Source of the DNA: Chamaelirium japonicum
Taxonomy: Eukaryota; Streptophyta; Magnoliopsida; Liliales; Melanthiaceae
Assembly (NCBI GenBank): GCA_947650365.1
Contig: OX393550.1
Span: 54,386,879-54,450,878, forward strand
Length of the DNA: 64,000 nt
Direction: 5' to 3'
The notes beneath the pieces are model-generated. The model was not told where the DNA came from and ran no database searches. It saw nothing but the letters and a program-made list of their open reading frames with translations. Below are positions 42,454 through 53,976 of this stretch, piece by piece. Each line of letters opens with the position of its first letter. Position 1 is the stretch's first letter. Both the position numbers and the translations under genes were made by a program.

Positions 42454-45400
42454 CTAGTCATTTTCTGTCTCATCTCTGTCACTCTCATCGCTTCCCTCTT
42501 CTATTATTTGATCTGCATTCGCTGTCCAGTTTATATTATCGACATCTTCATTTTCGTCGTGCACTGCGTCGACAATGATTATCTCATCATTCTGGTATGC
42601 ATCCAAATCATCATCGACGACCCCCGCATCCTTGTCTCCCATGTCATAAAAATCTCTGGGTGGTGACCTGACTACAATTTGCCAACCTGGAGAGGTATTA
42701 TCCGGTGCATAAAATATCTGTTGTGCTTGAGAGGTAAGAATGAATGGATCTTCATATTGGGTATTCAATCTCTTGGCAGTGTTGATGCTGATAAAACCAT
42801 ATTTGTCGACATTATAACCAGTCCCGTGATTATTAACATCATACCAATCGCATTTGAATAATACGATCCGATTTTGGCCAAGGAATTTAATCTCGAGAAT
42901 CTCGTTGAGGACGCCGTAGAAGTCGATATTTTCTAATTCTTCTTGCTCACCGTTGACGACAACCCCACTATTTTGGGTTCTTCGTGATTTTTCACTATCT
43001 TTCGTCCGAAATCTATAACTGTTCACGATATAACCATCGTACGATATTGCGTCTTGCAAAGGACTACAAGATAAGCGCCAGAGATCCTCATTCATCAGCG
43101 GATCGTGGTTGTCGTGCAGCTCCTGTGCCTATAATATCCACATGACATTCATGATATGAACACATAATTATTGTTCGATAATGGATGTCAATGAAATTCA
43201 GTAATGATGTGAATACTTACGTGTTTCTCGAACCACGATGGGAATTCACGATCATGAATTTGGGGAGCATTTCGAGTACCCCAATTATTAATGATGGCTT
43301 TATGCTTCCTGTTTTACCGGTTATGAATTACATTATAATTAGCACATATACTTAATGAATGGACTGAAAGAATGAGTAAATGATCGTAAAATGCTTACCC
43401 AATGAATGGCCACACTTCATCACATTGGCGCAACACATACATATGTGCCTGTTGAATCTCATCTACAGATAATCGACGGGTTTTGCCTCCTCCTACAGGT
43501 CTACCCATTTCGGCAAATATAGACAGACCCCCATCGAAGTCTATTGGACCATCGTCATAGTTCTGCTCAAGTTGATTGAATCGCGTGTCTATACCATGTA
43601 GGTATCTTGAGCAGAATGTTAGACATTCTTCTGCTAGGTATCCTTCAGCAATTGATCCCTCCGGACGACTTTTATTATGAACATATGATTTCAATGTTCG
43701 CAAGTACCTAATTTGAGAAAAAAAAATTTGGATGAATATATCAAGAACGATCAAATACATTGTGCGAATGAGACGAGACGATTACCTCTCGATAAAATAT
43801 ATCCACCGGTAATGAACTGGGCCGTCGAGTTTGGCCTCATTTGCCAAGTGAACGGTCAAATACACCATGACATCAAAGAAGGAAGGTGAAAATATCATCT
43901 CTAACTTGCATAATGTGAGCGCAATATCCCTCTCCATCTGTTCAAGTCGGTCCACTCTAAGTACCTTCGAGCACAACTGTCTAAAAAAAGTGCTGAGCTC
44001 AATTAACGGACCGGACACCTGTTCGATTAAATTCCCACGTATAGCAAGAGATAACAATTGCTGCATAAGAACATGACATTCGTGGCTCTTTAATCCAGAC
44101 AACTTCCGGCCGTTCTCTTGCACGCATCGTGCGATATTAAAAGAATAACCGTCTGGCGTTTTCACAGACCGTAGGAATGCATATAAGGCTGCCTTTTGCT
44201 GTGAGCTCATGGTGTAGCATGCAACTGGCAACACATACTTATCCCCAATCTCTTGGGGATGAAGTGATTTTCGGATGCCCAACTCCTTAAGATCGAGACG
44301 AGATTTAAGATTATCCTTCGTCTTACCGTCGAGATTCAGCAGTGTTCCTATAATGTTGTCACACACATTTTTCTCGATATGCATGACATCCAAGTTATGC
44401 CGCAAGAGTAGGCTGCTCCAGTACGGTAGTTTAAAGAAAATACTCTTCTTCTTCCAGTTATGCTCACGCGTAGAATCTTCATGCGTTCTCTTTTTTTTAC
44501 CTTTTCCAAGTGCCACAGTATCAAGCTGATCCAATTCGCACAAGACTTCTACCCCCGAAAGCTGCTCCGGGGCCTTTGCAAGTTCCTTCTTGCCGTTGAA
44601 AGCTCTTTTGTTCTGCCTCTACTTATGGCCGTCAACAAGAAATCTTTGATGGCCCATATAACAGAACTTGCCTCTGTTCTTCAACCGTAATGAATCTGTC
44701 TCCTTATTGCATGTAGGGCACGCCAATTTTCCTTTAGTACTCCACCTGGATAAGTTGGCATATATAGGAAAATCGTTGATGGTCCATAGAAGTGCCGCAT
44801 GCATCCGAAAATTCTGGCGCAACGAGGCATCATACGTATCGGCCCCAACTTCCCATAACTCGTTCAACTCCTCAATCAACGGCTGCAATTAAACATCAAT
44901 ATCATTACCAGGCGACCTGGGTCCGGGAATGAGCAAGGAGAGCATTGTGTATGGCTTTTTTAAGCACATCCAGGGAGGCAAATTGTATGGAACTAGGACA
45001 ACTGGCCAAATGTTGTACGACACACTCATATTCCCAAAGGGATTGAAGCCATCGCTAGCAAGCCCTAACCTGACGTTGCGAACTTCACATGCGAATTCAG
45101 GATAGGTATGATCAAAATCTTTCCACGTCAGAGAGTCGGCCGGATGTCTCATAATCCCGTCATCTGTACGTTCTCGTGCATGCCACCTCATGTGCTCAGC
45201 AGTCTTCGATGACATAAACAACCTCTGAAGCCTGTCCCTGAGCGGGAAGTATAGGAGAACCTTTGCAGATACATTTTTCTTCCTTCGACTGGTACTAGAC
45301 TCAGCATCCGTCTCTTTATATCTCGTTGCTCCACATATGTGGCATGACCGCGCATGTTCGTACTCTTTCTGGTACAACATACAATCGTTCATGCATGCAT

Positions 45401-46055
45401 CAATTTTCTCATAACCCAGACCGAGATCTTTAATTGTCTTCTTCGCCTCGTAGAATGATTTCGGTACTGCCTCACCCATAGGAAAAGCCTCTTTCAGCAA
45501 CTCTACCAATATATTAAATGATTTATTACTCCAACCATTGAGGCACTTCAAATAAAGAAGCTTTACAGTGAAAGAGAGTTTTGAAAACTTCTCACACCCC
45601 GGGTATAGAGGTTGTTCGGCATCTTTAAGCAATCTGTAGAACTTGTCCGCTTCGATATTGGGCTGATCACCTGACGGTGTTTCCGTGCCTATTCCACCTT
45701 GCAAATCATGTATCATACCCTGCATGTCATCGTCATCGTCTGTATTAATATTATCATCAGCGATCACTATGTTTGAAGTTTCACCGTAAGCTGCCATGGG
45801 GACTGCATCTAGCTCCTCACCGTGCGAGAACCAACGGGTATAGGTAATGTCAATGTCACGCATTACCAGATCAACCTCATATTTCTCTCGAACCTTCCTA
45901 ATCACCCTTCCACAGTCTATACAGGGACACACAATTTTTCCATCAAGCGGTGCAAGACGCTCAAATGCAAAATCCAGAAATTTCCTGACTCCTTCTCTGT
46001 ACTCTTGGCTCATGCGATTCGAATTACGCATCCAACTCTTATCGATCGAAGACAT
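42454..46055 (-). pseudogene. tnp2-type CACTA transposase gene
   Basis: Four-exon model: 46055-43786, 43707-43399, 43308-43221 and 43128-42454. All borders are GT-AG and the total is exactly 1114 codons. Domains in order: a transposase-associated N-terminus (SWMRNSNRMSQEYREGV, CPCIDCGR, WFSHGEE), the tnp2 core (LPYWSSLLLRHNLDVMHIEK), a DUF4218-like region (YRWIYFIERYLRTLKSYV, EECLTFCSRYL), a DUF4216-like region (NIDFYGVLNEILEI, VLFKCDWYDV) and an acidic tail. It should bind the element ends and catalyse cut-and-paste. In-frame TAA at 44889-44891 and TAG at 44619-44621 break exon 1. Exons 2 and 3 are 309 and 88 bp, the same as in the old copy. Confidence 0.9.
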
Positions 46056-47390
46056 CTTCGTCTATCTGGCTATACAACACCTGACATATAATTTCAAACA
46101 ATGTTATAAGACTCCGCACAATTTCGGTTTCGGTTCCCGGGTAGGTGGAGAATTAAATAGATGGGGTAATACTGAAATTAACAAATGGAGGCAACAGAAT
46201 TTGAAGCTCGTTCCGACCGAACCAGACCAAACCAAACCCAACCAAACCAAACCATACTAGAGCCAATTCGAGCGTGATCAAGTCATACACCAAAACAGAA
46301 AATTTGTAACGACAAATATTTATAATGCTATATTCCTAACGGTTTTTTTGTATTACTAAATATTTTTATAACAATTAGCAGCGTTAGTAAATCCTGATTT
46401 TGATGTAGCCTAAAGTAGGATTCAATCAGGTTATCCTTGGTGCACCAAGATGATGAACATCAAATAATCATAAAATGACGGCATTGAATGTAAATTTATC
46501 ATCTTTATGATAGGTTTTTAAATGGATTTAAAAGAGAGCCGCATTCACACACGGAAGAAGAATTGTAGCTCTTTAAAACGCATCCACGTGTCACAACACG
46601 GGAGAGAGACTTCCATTTTAGTATAGATATATAGATTAGATTATAGGGTTCACTATGTGAACCATTCTGATGCAGCCCAAGTTGCAAATCAGCAAGCATA
46701 CATGACGGCACATGTAAAAATACAAAATTATATAAAGCAGGAAAAAGAAGAGGATAGGAATCAAGATCCCATGTGTGATAATTACCTAATTACACAAAAT
46801 CGTAGAAGACACACACACCATTGATAGTGCAATATCTTAGTATTTAAATTAAGGAACTCTAGCATGCATATAGGGCTTTACACTAAAACTAACCAAATTA
46901 GAAATCCTAGCCCTTGATTTAATTAAATTCCAATCGTATGATATACAAAAAGAATCCTAAACCTATATAAAAAGCACACTAACCTTTTGTGTCAATTAAA
47001 TCCTATGCAAAGACAATGAGTGAATCTCCCTTGGTGGCATTTGTACAGGCTCAAATTCTTGACATCGGACTTCACACATAATGATTAATCCTTAGAAGCA
47101 CATCCTATTCAGATCAAAATGCAATAATTCTGATTTCTAATGAACCATCTAATCTATTGTGAGCAAATTTGTGGTTAAAACCTACATTACACTTGTGTCA
47201 TTGAGCATATAAAATACTCTAAATTCTAAATCAAACTGACACAAATCATAATTAAATGAAGAGCAAAATAAAGTCAAAATTCATTAAACATATATCTATG
47301 TCGTCGAACCAAATGCCTAATGGTGAGTGCAATTCACAATTTCTCCCCATTATCTCGCCATTAAATCTCATGTTTTAAAAATAAAATTAG
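46056..47390. other. AT-rich region upstream of CACTA transposase
   Basis: Probably promoter and leader of the transposase gene followed by spacer. It has no recognisable coding region and only short simple repeats (AACCAAACC near 46220). Confidence 0.4.
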
Positions 47391-47429
47391 GGGGTGTTTG
47401 CTTTTGGGGTTCTTGAGGTTGGACGGCAA

Positions 47430-47660
47430 AACAGTAATTAAGGGAGAGGGAGGAGGAGGAGGAGCTCACCGTAGTCCACAAGGAGGAGGAGGAGGAGGAG
47501 GAGCTCGCCGGCACGCAAGAGAGGGGAAATGTGGCCGGCCGGAGGGACGCGAGGGAGGCCGGGGAAGGGGGGAGGAAGGCCGGGGAGGGAGGGAGGCTGG
47601 GGAGGGGGGGAGGGAGGCCGGGGTGGGGGACGGATTTAGAGAGAGAGCGAGAGAGAGGGG
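47430..47660. repeat. Purine-rich GGAGGA / GAGAGA tract
   Basis: Strongly asymmetric G/A strand of about 230 bp between spacer and right subterminal repeats. The Gly/Arg/Glu frame over it is not a gene. Confidence 0.8.
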
Positions 47661-47724
47661 CGGGGCAGGATTAAGATCGAACAGAACAGAGAAGGGGATC
47701 GCACTGAAGTTTTATACTGGAGGG

Positions 47725-48512
47725 TTTTTACCGATGGAAAGTTTAAGTCCGTCGGTAAAAATAATCTTTATACCGACGGACACATAATATCTGTCGGTAC
47801 AAATAATCTTCATACCGACGAACACATAATATCCGTCGATAAACCTATACGACGAAACTCAGGGTTCCATTTTTTCCAGAGGCTCGATTTTTACCCTGAG
47901 TTTCGTCGGGATAATTTTACCGACGGATATTTAATTCCCGTCGGTATCATACCGACGGCCATATAATTTCCGTCGGTATAATTATTTATACCGACGGAAA
48001 TATAACGTCCGTCGGTACAAACCGCCGACGAAACTCAGGGTGCCATTTTTTTCCAGAGGCTCGGTTTTTACCCTGAGTTTCGTCGGGACAATTTTACCGA
48101 CGGATATTTAATTACCGTCGATATCGTACCGACGGCCATAAAAGATCCGTCGGTATAATTAGTTATACCGACCGACATATAAAGTCCGTCGGTAAAAATC
48201 TCCGACGGAACTCAGGGTTCCATTTTTTTTCCAGAGGCTTGGTTTTTACCCTGAGTTTCGTCGTGACATTGTACCGACGGTCTTTATGTAGCCGTCGGTA
48301 TAAAGTATATTACCGACGGTACATATATGTACCGTCGGTATAAATAATTGTACCGACGAATACTATTTGACCGTCGGTAATAAATATGAAAAAAAAATTT
48401 AAAAAATTAAAGTTATAATACCGACGGATATTATAGTCACCGTCGGTAAAAAGTGTATTATTACCGACGGTGATAATAATGTTCGTCGGTAAAGACCCTA
48501 TTTCTTGTAGTG
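47725..48512. repeat. Right terminal and subterminal repeats of young CACTA
   Basis: Many ACCGACGG / CCGTCGGTA motifs ending CCCTATTTCTTGTAGTG. Three large inverted repeats are embedded: CGACGAAACTCAGGGT paired with ACCCTGAGTTTCGTCG (47850-47908, 48026-48085 and, with a mismatch, about 48203-48263). Confidence 0.85.
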
Positions 48513-49455
48513 TTACCAATGCTGAAATAAATCAGGCTCACTTCTATGTGCTATAGAATTACATGGAACTCTTTCCATATATTGAGTAAGTTTTGTTTAA
48601 AAACTTAGCATACTGCATTAAATAATATTCTTAATTCATCTAAATGCCTGAGCACTATATTTTATGTTTATAGTCAGCACGTAGAGGAGATCACGAGATC
48701 TGGTGTGAATAACATTGAGCGGGAGCACATGAACAAATTTTATGAATGGTTTAAAAAGATGGTAAACATTCATATTAACTTCCTTAAAACTATGATAAGC
48801 TTCCTAATACTTATATGATATATATTAATTAATCATAATCTAAAACAGGTAGAGAAATCAGACGTAAGTGACGAAATCAAATTACTTGCAAATGGCCCTC
48901 ATCGTGAAGCGAAAATTTATGATACCTACAATGTAAATGGTTATAGATTTTCATCAGAAGCGTCTCAATTGTGCAGAAAAATGCAAAACTACCATGTTCA
49001 GGTTAAGGGAGATGATGCCACCAGCAATACAGAAATATTTTATGGTGTCCTTCAACAAATTTTGGAGGTATGTTATTCTAGAATGCGGGTTGTGTTATTC
49101 AAGTGCAAATGGTTTGATGTCGAGAATCGTCAAAACGGATACAAGCAAAAAATGGGAATGGAAAGCGTAAATGTTACACGCACTGCATACGGTGACCAAC
49201 CATATGTATTAGCATCGCAGGCTATGCAGGTATTCTATATAAAACAAATTAAAGATCCCAAATAGCATGTTGTAGTAAAGACGCAGCCACGGACCTATTA
49301 CAACATGCCTGTCATCGATAGAGTCCCAACAAGATGATGAGCCTTATCAGCAGGATGATAATGGCGATATCCCTATTCAGTTTACTTCTTCTATGTTGGA
49401 TCGTGATGATGATATGGACTGGGTAAGAAATGATATCCCGCCTCTCATCGGTTAG
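48513..49455 (+). pseudogene. tnp2-type transposase fragment, old CACTA, downstream part
   Basis: Direct continuation of 31498-31736 once the young CACTA is set aside. Exon parts are 48516-48585 (EINQAHFYVL, then a TAG), 48674-48761 (88 bp) and 48849 onward, with GT-AG introns between. The last part is DUF4216-like (NTEIFYGVLQQILE, VVLFKCKWFDV, YVLASQAMQVFY). TAG at 49263-49265 stands where a Trp is expected, and a shift near 49315 leads to the C-terminal tail ending DIPPLIG and TAG at 49453-49455. The 239 + 70 bp halves make 309 bp, the exon length in the young copy. Confidence 0.85.
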
Positions 49456-50156
49456 ATGATGGTTTCTATGAGCCTTATAATTGCCTGTCAGGTAAGACTT
49501 GTGATGCTCCTTACTTGAGATGTTATTTTTATTCTATCAATGTGGTCTTTTATAATTCACATCAAAAGTTTAAGAATATTGTGAGATGCTAGCTTATTTT
49601 TATTTTATCAAATACTTCTTTATTAGTCCTAATCCGATTCAGGTGAAGTTGTAACTGTAATGCCTGAAGCGAAGTCTAATATAAGGTTGGCTTGCATGTA
49701 TAGCATGCCTGGTAATATATGTCAGTTTAGTATCTTAAGTGTTCCTCACTAGTATATTAAGTGTCTTAAGTGTTCCTAACTACTATATTGGCCATTTTAG
49801 GTAGCAATGGGTATCTTTGGTGCTCCTTATTATAACTAACAGCTTAGATGCATAAGAGACGCAGCGGAATCATTACTCCCAGCTAGTACTGAACTGGATT
49901 CTATGATGTGCTCTTCTATAGTTTGTCCTTTGTGCTGATTTGCGTACTACGCATCAAAGACAAGTAAATCTAGCTGTGACTAAATGCTTAATGGTACCAA
50001 TTGTACTAATTATTTACAAGACAATTAACGTTGAAGATCAATAGCTTAATGGTACCAATTGTACTAAATTGTGTCCAAATTTGTGATATGCAATTGGAAA
50101 TAATCTGATTAGACATTCCTGGAAAAGAAATGATCCAATCTGTATTTATTTTTCAG
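49456..50156. other. Flank without recognised gene
   Basis: AT-rich sequence with a short local duplication (TCTTAAGTGTTCCT at 49733-49800). The end, TTTATTTTTCAG at 50145-50156, is the intron 3' end before the captured exon. Confidence 0.4.
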
Positions 50157-50279
50157 TTCCTTTTGCTTGGGACTATTCCTTTTCCTACGGACGTTCCTCG
50201 CCTGCTGCAGCTTGGAGTTCGTGGTGTTGTTACCCTAAATGAACCATATGAAACTTTGGTTCCAACGTCTTTATATCAG
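50157..50279 (+). pseudogene. Captured exon of a PTPMT1/DSP8-like phosphatase gene
   Basis: A 123-bp, 41-codon open exon beginning FLLLGTIPFPTDVPRL and containing GVVTLNEPYETLVPTSLYQ. This matches the N-terminal part of the plant PTEN-like dual-specificity phosphatase family (PTPMT1/DSP8). It keeps a TTTCAG acceptor and a GTAAGT donor. No exon with the catalytic CX5R loop and no upstream exon were found, so it is a fragment. Retained introns point to DNA-level capture, not retrocopying. It may belong to the old CACTA element or to another transposon whose ends I do not see. Confidence 0.7.
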
Positions 50280-50925
50280 GTAAGTGTTTCGTTTCATACT
50301 CTGAATTACTGAATTTTTTACTTCTAGGTGCAGTACGTATCAACTATTAGATTCAGTTAGGTGCATTAACTAGATAATCTTAATTTTTATTATGTTTTTG
50401 TCAATTTACTATAAACAGTGGCTTAAATATCATGAGCATCTTGCAAATCTTTATTGTAAGTGCATTCATTTAGCTTTTCCTGCAACCAGAATCATGGATG
50501 TAGACAATAGATGTCCAAACTTTATAGTCTATACACCTCGACCAATGGGATGAGTTAAATAAAACTTACCTCTGACTTCTGAAGTTCTTTTTTAAAAAAA
50601 AAAATATTGTGGTAGTGGTCTAAAACTCTAAATATTATCGTGAGAACCTTATTAACTCTTAAAAAGATTAACTAAGGCTAATTTGTCTTGGAAGTTTTAT
50701 TGTTGGAGGTTGTGTCATTGTGTGTGTGATAGTATAATGCAGCTTTTTTTTTATTTAAGTTAGTCAACTACCTATTTCTGGTGAATGGAAATTCTGACCT
50801 TGGTCAGATGGCTGTGTCTAGTTATCTACGGAATTGGGGGTATCAAATTTTGATGAAATTGGGGGTACCAAATTTTGACCAAAACTACAAAATTGATCAA
50901 AACTGAAAAATTTTGTTGTCGCTAC
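50280..50925. other. Intron-like AT-rich DNA after the captured exon
   Basis: Contains poly-A at about 50592 and no further exon or repeat that I recognise. Confidence 0.4.
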
Positions 50926-50929
50926 ATGG

Positions 50930-51290
50930 ATTTGAAAAGCAACCAGAAAGCATTTAACATGACTGTTGTGACTAAATGCTGTGACTAAATTAACATGAAT
51001 GAATGCTGTGACTAAATGAATGCTGTGACTAAATTGGATGAATGAATGCTATGACTAAATGAATGAATGAAAGCAAGCTAGTATGGCAAAATGAATGAAT
51101 GCTGTGAGTGAATGAACGAATGTTGTGACTGAATGAGTGAATGAATGAATGTTGTGACTAAATGAATGAATGCAAGCTTGTATGGTTGAATGTAATCTGT
51201 GACTAAATGCTGTGACTGAATAAATGATGTGACTAAATGAATGACTGTTACATGAATGATGTGACTAAATTGGATTAAGAATGAATGCTT
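50930..51290. repeat. Irregular GAATGAATG / CTGTGACTAAAT repeats
   Basis: Many scattered copies of AATGCTGTGACTAAATGAATG in direct orientation, with variable spacing. Confidence 0.75.
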
Positions 51291-51399
51291 ATCGCTCTTA
51301 TATATCCCTCGTCCATGTAATAGGTAGCAGTTTTATTCTATAAATGCTTCGTGGTAGGTGGCGTCGGCATGGGAGGGTGGGAGGAGTGGGGGAAACTCT

Positions 51400-51500
51400 T
51401 ATTGTAGATTCTCCTATATTGGATCCTCCGACACGGGATCCTCCAATATTGGATCCTCCGACACGGGATCCTTCTATATTGGATCCTCCTATACGAGATC
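51400..51500. repeat. 30-bp GGATCC repeats
   Basis: About three units of TTGGATCCTCC-GACACGGGATCCT. The Asp/Pro-rich and Gly/Ser-rich frames over it are by-products. Confidence 0.75.
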
Positions 51501-52594
51501 TACGAGACCATCCAAGTTTGGAAGACGCAGATACACAGGAGCCGTTTGATACCAATGTTCTGTCCAATACATCCGTTACAGTATCCTCTATTAGAGGTGT
51601 GGACGCGGAAAAAAGCGCGGGTCGTCTTTATTGCGAATCACACGAGATTACAATTGTGGCCGGGACCCGGGTTGCTCGGGTGTAGCGAGTCCAGGTTGCG
51701 GCGAGTTTTGATCAGGGGATTGTGGGAAAGATCTTCTGGGGGATCCCTTTGATCCGCGTCTCCACGTGGTGTTCGTGCGAGAGCTCTGAAGGGGCTGCCC
51801 AGGACAGGGGTTTTACAGGGAGAGGGTTTTGGAGAGGCTAAGGAATGTCCACCGTTGCTTTGTCCCTTCCGTGCTTCGCGCTTTCTCGGCTAGGGGGTTT
51901 TCGGCTTCGTTCCTCGGTCTTCGTGTCTTCCTCGTTCCTTGCTTGACCTCGGTGTCCTTGATCGTCGGTTCGCGGCGTCGATCGAGATTTTGGCGTCGGC
52001 TTTGGCTTTGGCTTTTTGGCTTTGGCTTGGCTCCGGCGTGGCTCTGGCTTTTGCTTTGCTTCGGCGCTTGCACTTGGACGTAGCTGGGAGAGACTTGCGA
52101 TGCTTTCGTTCTTCCGGACTTCGCGTCGTATCGGCTAGAACGTGCGGTGCTTTTGCTCGTGGCCGGCGTAGTCGCTTGGCTTTGGCACTTGCGTTGCTTT
52201 GGCGCGGGCTTTACTGGGGCTTTTGCTTTGGCTTCTTGCGTTGGCTTTAGCTTCAGCGTCAACTCGATCTTCTTCTTCGAACGACGTGGGCTACTTCTTC
52301 AGTGCTTCGACGATTTGTGTGTCGACTGGACTTCTCTTCTTCTCTGGGCTTCTTTGGCGTGATCGGAGTCGAAGAATGCTTTCGAAGTTAGTGGGGGTAG
52401 CACCGATCTCCGTGCGACGGTTGTGGCGTCGGCTTTTGTTGATGAAGACGACGAGGGTAGCGACGCTTCAGACGATCTGCTCTAGGCTTTCTTCTTCGTG
52501 GATGGGGCAGGCGTTTATCGAAGACGCTGGGGTGATGACGCTTCGCTTCTCTCCTCCGGGCTTTGGGGCTTGATCGGGATCGAGGATTTGTTGG

Positions 52595-52985
52595 AGACGA
52601 CGGGGTAGTGCCGCTCCTCTTCTTCTCCGGGCTTTTGGGCTTGATCGGAGTCGAAGGCTTGTTGGAGACGACGGGGTAGTGCCGCTCCTCTTCTTCTCCG
52701 GGCTTTTGGGCTTGATCGGAGTCGAAGCTTATTGGAGACGACGGGGTAGTGCCGCTCCTCTTCTTCTCCGGGCTTTTGTGCTTGATCGGAGTCGAAGCTT
52801 GTTGGAGACGACGGGGTAGTGCCGCTCCTCTTCTTCTCCGGGCTTTTGGGCTTGATCGGAGTCGAAGCTTGTTGGAGACGACGGGGTAGTGCCGCTCCTC
52901 TTCTTCTCTGGGCTTTTGGGCTTGATCAGAGTCGAAGCTTGTTGGAGACGATGGGGTAGTGTCGCTCCTCTTCTTCTCCGGCCTT
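52595..52985. repeat. 70-bp tandem repeats in the LTR of element 5
   Basis: Five to six units of about 70 bp with GACGACGGGGTAGTGCCGCT and GGGCTTGATCGGAGTCGAAG, downstream of the LTR TATA box in transcription order. Confidence 0.85.
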
Positions 52986-53235
52986 TGCTTCTGGCGTCTT
53001 CGGAGTCGAAGGGTTCTTCTTCTCCGAGCTTTCTTCTTCGTGCACGGAGTCGAAGGGATGATGTTCGTGTGCAAGGGTCTTCACGTTGATGAGGACTTTC
53101 AGTAAGCCGATCCCTCGGGACAGGCTTGACTGTGCCTCGTGAAGCCTTGGGTCGGTGAAGAAGCGTCTCCTCTTTTGCAGAGCTCCCGCGCTTTGTCTTC
53201 AATCTTCGACCATTTTTTCCTTCCCCCACCCCCTC

Positions 53236-53243
53236 TATTTATA
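53236..53243 (-). promoter_or_regulatory. TATA box in the LTR of element 5
   Basis: The minus strand reads CCTATAAATAGAGG, about 620 bp into the LTR. Confidence 0.6.
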
Positions 53244-53514
53244 GGCAAAGAGGTGGGGAGAGAGATATGGGAACTTTTTAATTTTAAATCCCTTTTGTAT
53301 CTCTCTCATAATTACCCGGATTTTATTCATCCATTGATGAAGGGAATAACATTTAGTTGTTTTCCTTTTCTAGCGGGTGCAATTATGGCTAGATTTTGCG
53401 CACGAAATCGATGGCGATCGGGCGCTTCGTCTTGTGCGTCAGATCGAGGGATCGGCGCAGATCCGCGTGTGTGCAGACGTCATACGCTACCTCCCCCCGC
53501 GCATGGCGGTATTT

Positions 53515-53625
53515 TTTCCTTTTCTTTCTTTTCTTTCCTTTTCTTTTCTTTCCTTTTTCTTTTCTTTCCTTTCTTTTCTTTCCTTTTTCTTTTCTTTCTT
53601 TTCTTTTCTTTCCTTGCAAGGCCGG
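53515..53625. repeat. TTTTC microsatellite
   Basis: Pyrimidine tract of CTTTCCTTTT-type repeats in the U3 part of the LTR. Confidence 0.9.
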
Positions 53626-53861
53626 CCGGCCTCTCCATGGGGTTCGGTCCCCACTAGGGCCGGCCCTATAGGGTTCGGACCCTAGTAGGGGCCGGCCCCT
53701 CTTGAGGCGGGGTCCGAGTCCGTGTCGGCGCGCGCGAGTCGGGTCCGCGTGTCGGGTTTGCATCCACGTCTGTGCGCGCGAGTTGGGTCCGCGTGTCGGG
53801 TCTGCATCCGCGTCGGCTCACGTAAGTCGGGTTCGGGTCCGACGAAATTCGTGTGTCTACA

Positions 53862-53874
53862 AATGCCCCCTCAA
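53862..53874 (-). promoter_or_regulatory. Polypurine tract of element 5
   Basis: TTGAGGGGGCATT on the minus strand, directly before TGTAGACACAC of the LTR. Confidence 0.6.
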
Positions 53875-53968
53875 GGACGAGTGCGTCGGTGAGAGCGTGT
53901 CGGGTTTGGACACGTAGGAATCGTAGAGCGCTTGTCCTTGATTCCTTTTGTGGGCGGGGTTGGAGGTC

Positions 53969-53976
53969 TATTTAAG
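53969..53976 (+). promoter_or_regulatory. Possible TATA box of the antisense gene of element 5
   Basis: TATTTAAG in GGTCTATTTAAGGACCCC, on the strand opposite to pol and just outside the LTR, comparable to the TATA boxes at 1163 and 28442. Confidence 0.4.

Larger units (their letters stand above)
31737..48512 (-). mobile_element. Young CACTA element carrying satellite DNA
   Basis: 16,776 bp bounded by CACTATAAAAAAAACAG at the left and, inverted, CACTACAAGAAATAGGG at the right. TTA stands on both sides (31734-31736 and 48513-48515), the 3-bp duplication expected for CACTA transposition. Both ends hold many ACCGACGG / CCGTCGGT subterminal repeats. Inside are a four-exon transposase gene on the minus strand and about 9.5 kb of 181-bp satellite between the gene's 3' end and the left terminus. 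No second (TNPA-like) gene was recognised. Transposase stops suggest the copy is now non-autonomous. Confidence 0.92.
30472..49455 (+). mobile_element. Old CACTA (En/Spm) element, split by later insertions
   Basis: Only the transposase gene is recognisable: 30472-31736 and 48513-49455, plus strand. Element 2 cuts it on the left and the younger CACTA in the middle. No terminal CACTA/TAGTG of this older copy was found in the window; the right end may lie between 49456 and 51680. Confidence 0.75.
51681..53861 (-). repeat. 3' LTR of element 5
   Basis: Starts TGTAGACACACGAATTTCG at 53861 (minus strand), right after a polypurine tract. The far end is proposed at 51681, where the strand reads CGCTACA and completes a TGTAG/CTACA inverted pair, giving about 2.2 kb. 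The far end is less sure because the other LTR is outside the window. Frames within it are by-products. Confidence 0.55.

Noticed and set aside
47388-47415. GGGGGTGTTTGCTTTTGGGG as the end of a hAT-like MITE
   Set aside because: It resembles such ends, but no matching inverted end or 8-bp duplication was found.
47398-47787. 129-codon Gly/Arg/Glu-rich frame
   Set aside because: Lies on the GGAGGA purine tract and runs into the CACTA subterminal repeats; no protein features.
49740-49760. CACTA at 49747 as a terminal repeat of the old CACTA
   Set aside because: No subterminal repeats, no partner end and the wrong orientation for a right end.
52388-53229. Frames of 166-228 codons on the minus strand
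   Set aside because: They follow the 70-bp tandem repeats in the LTR of element 5.
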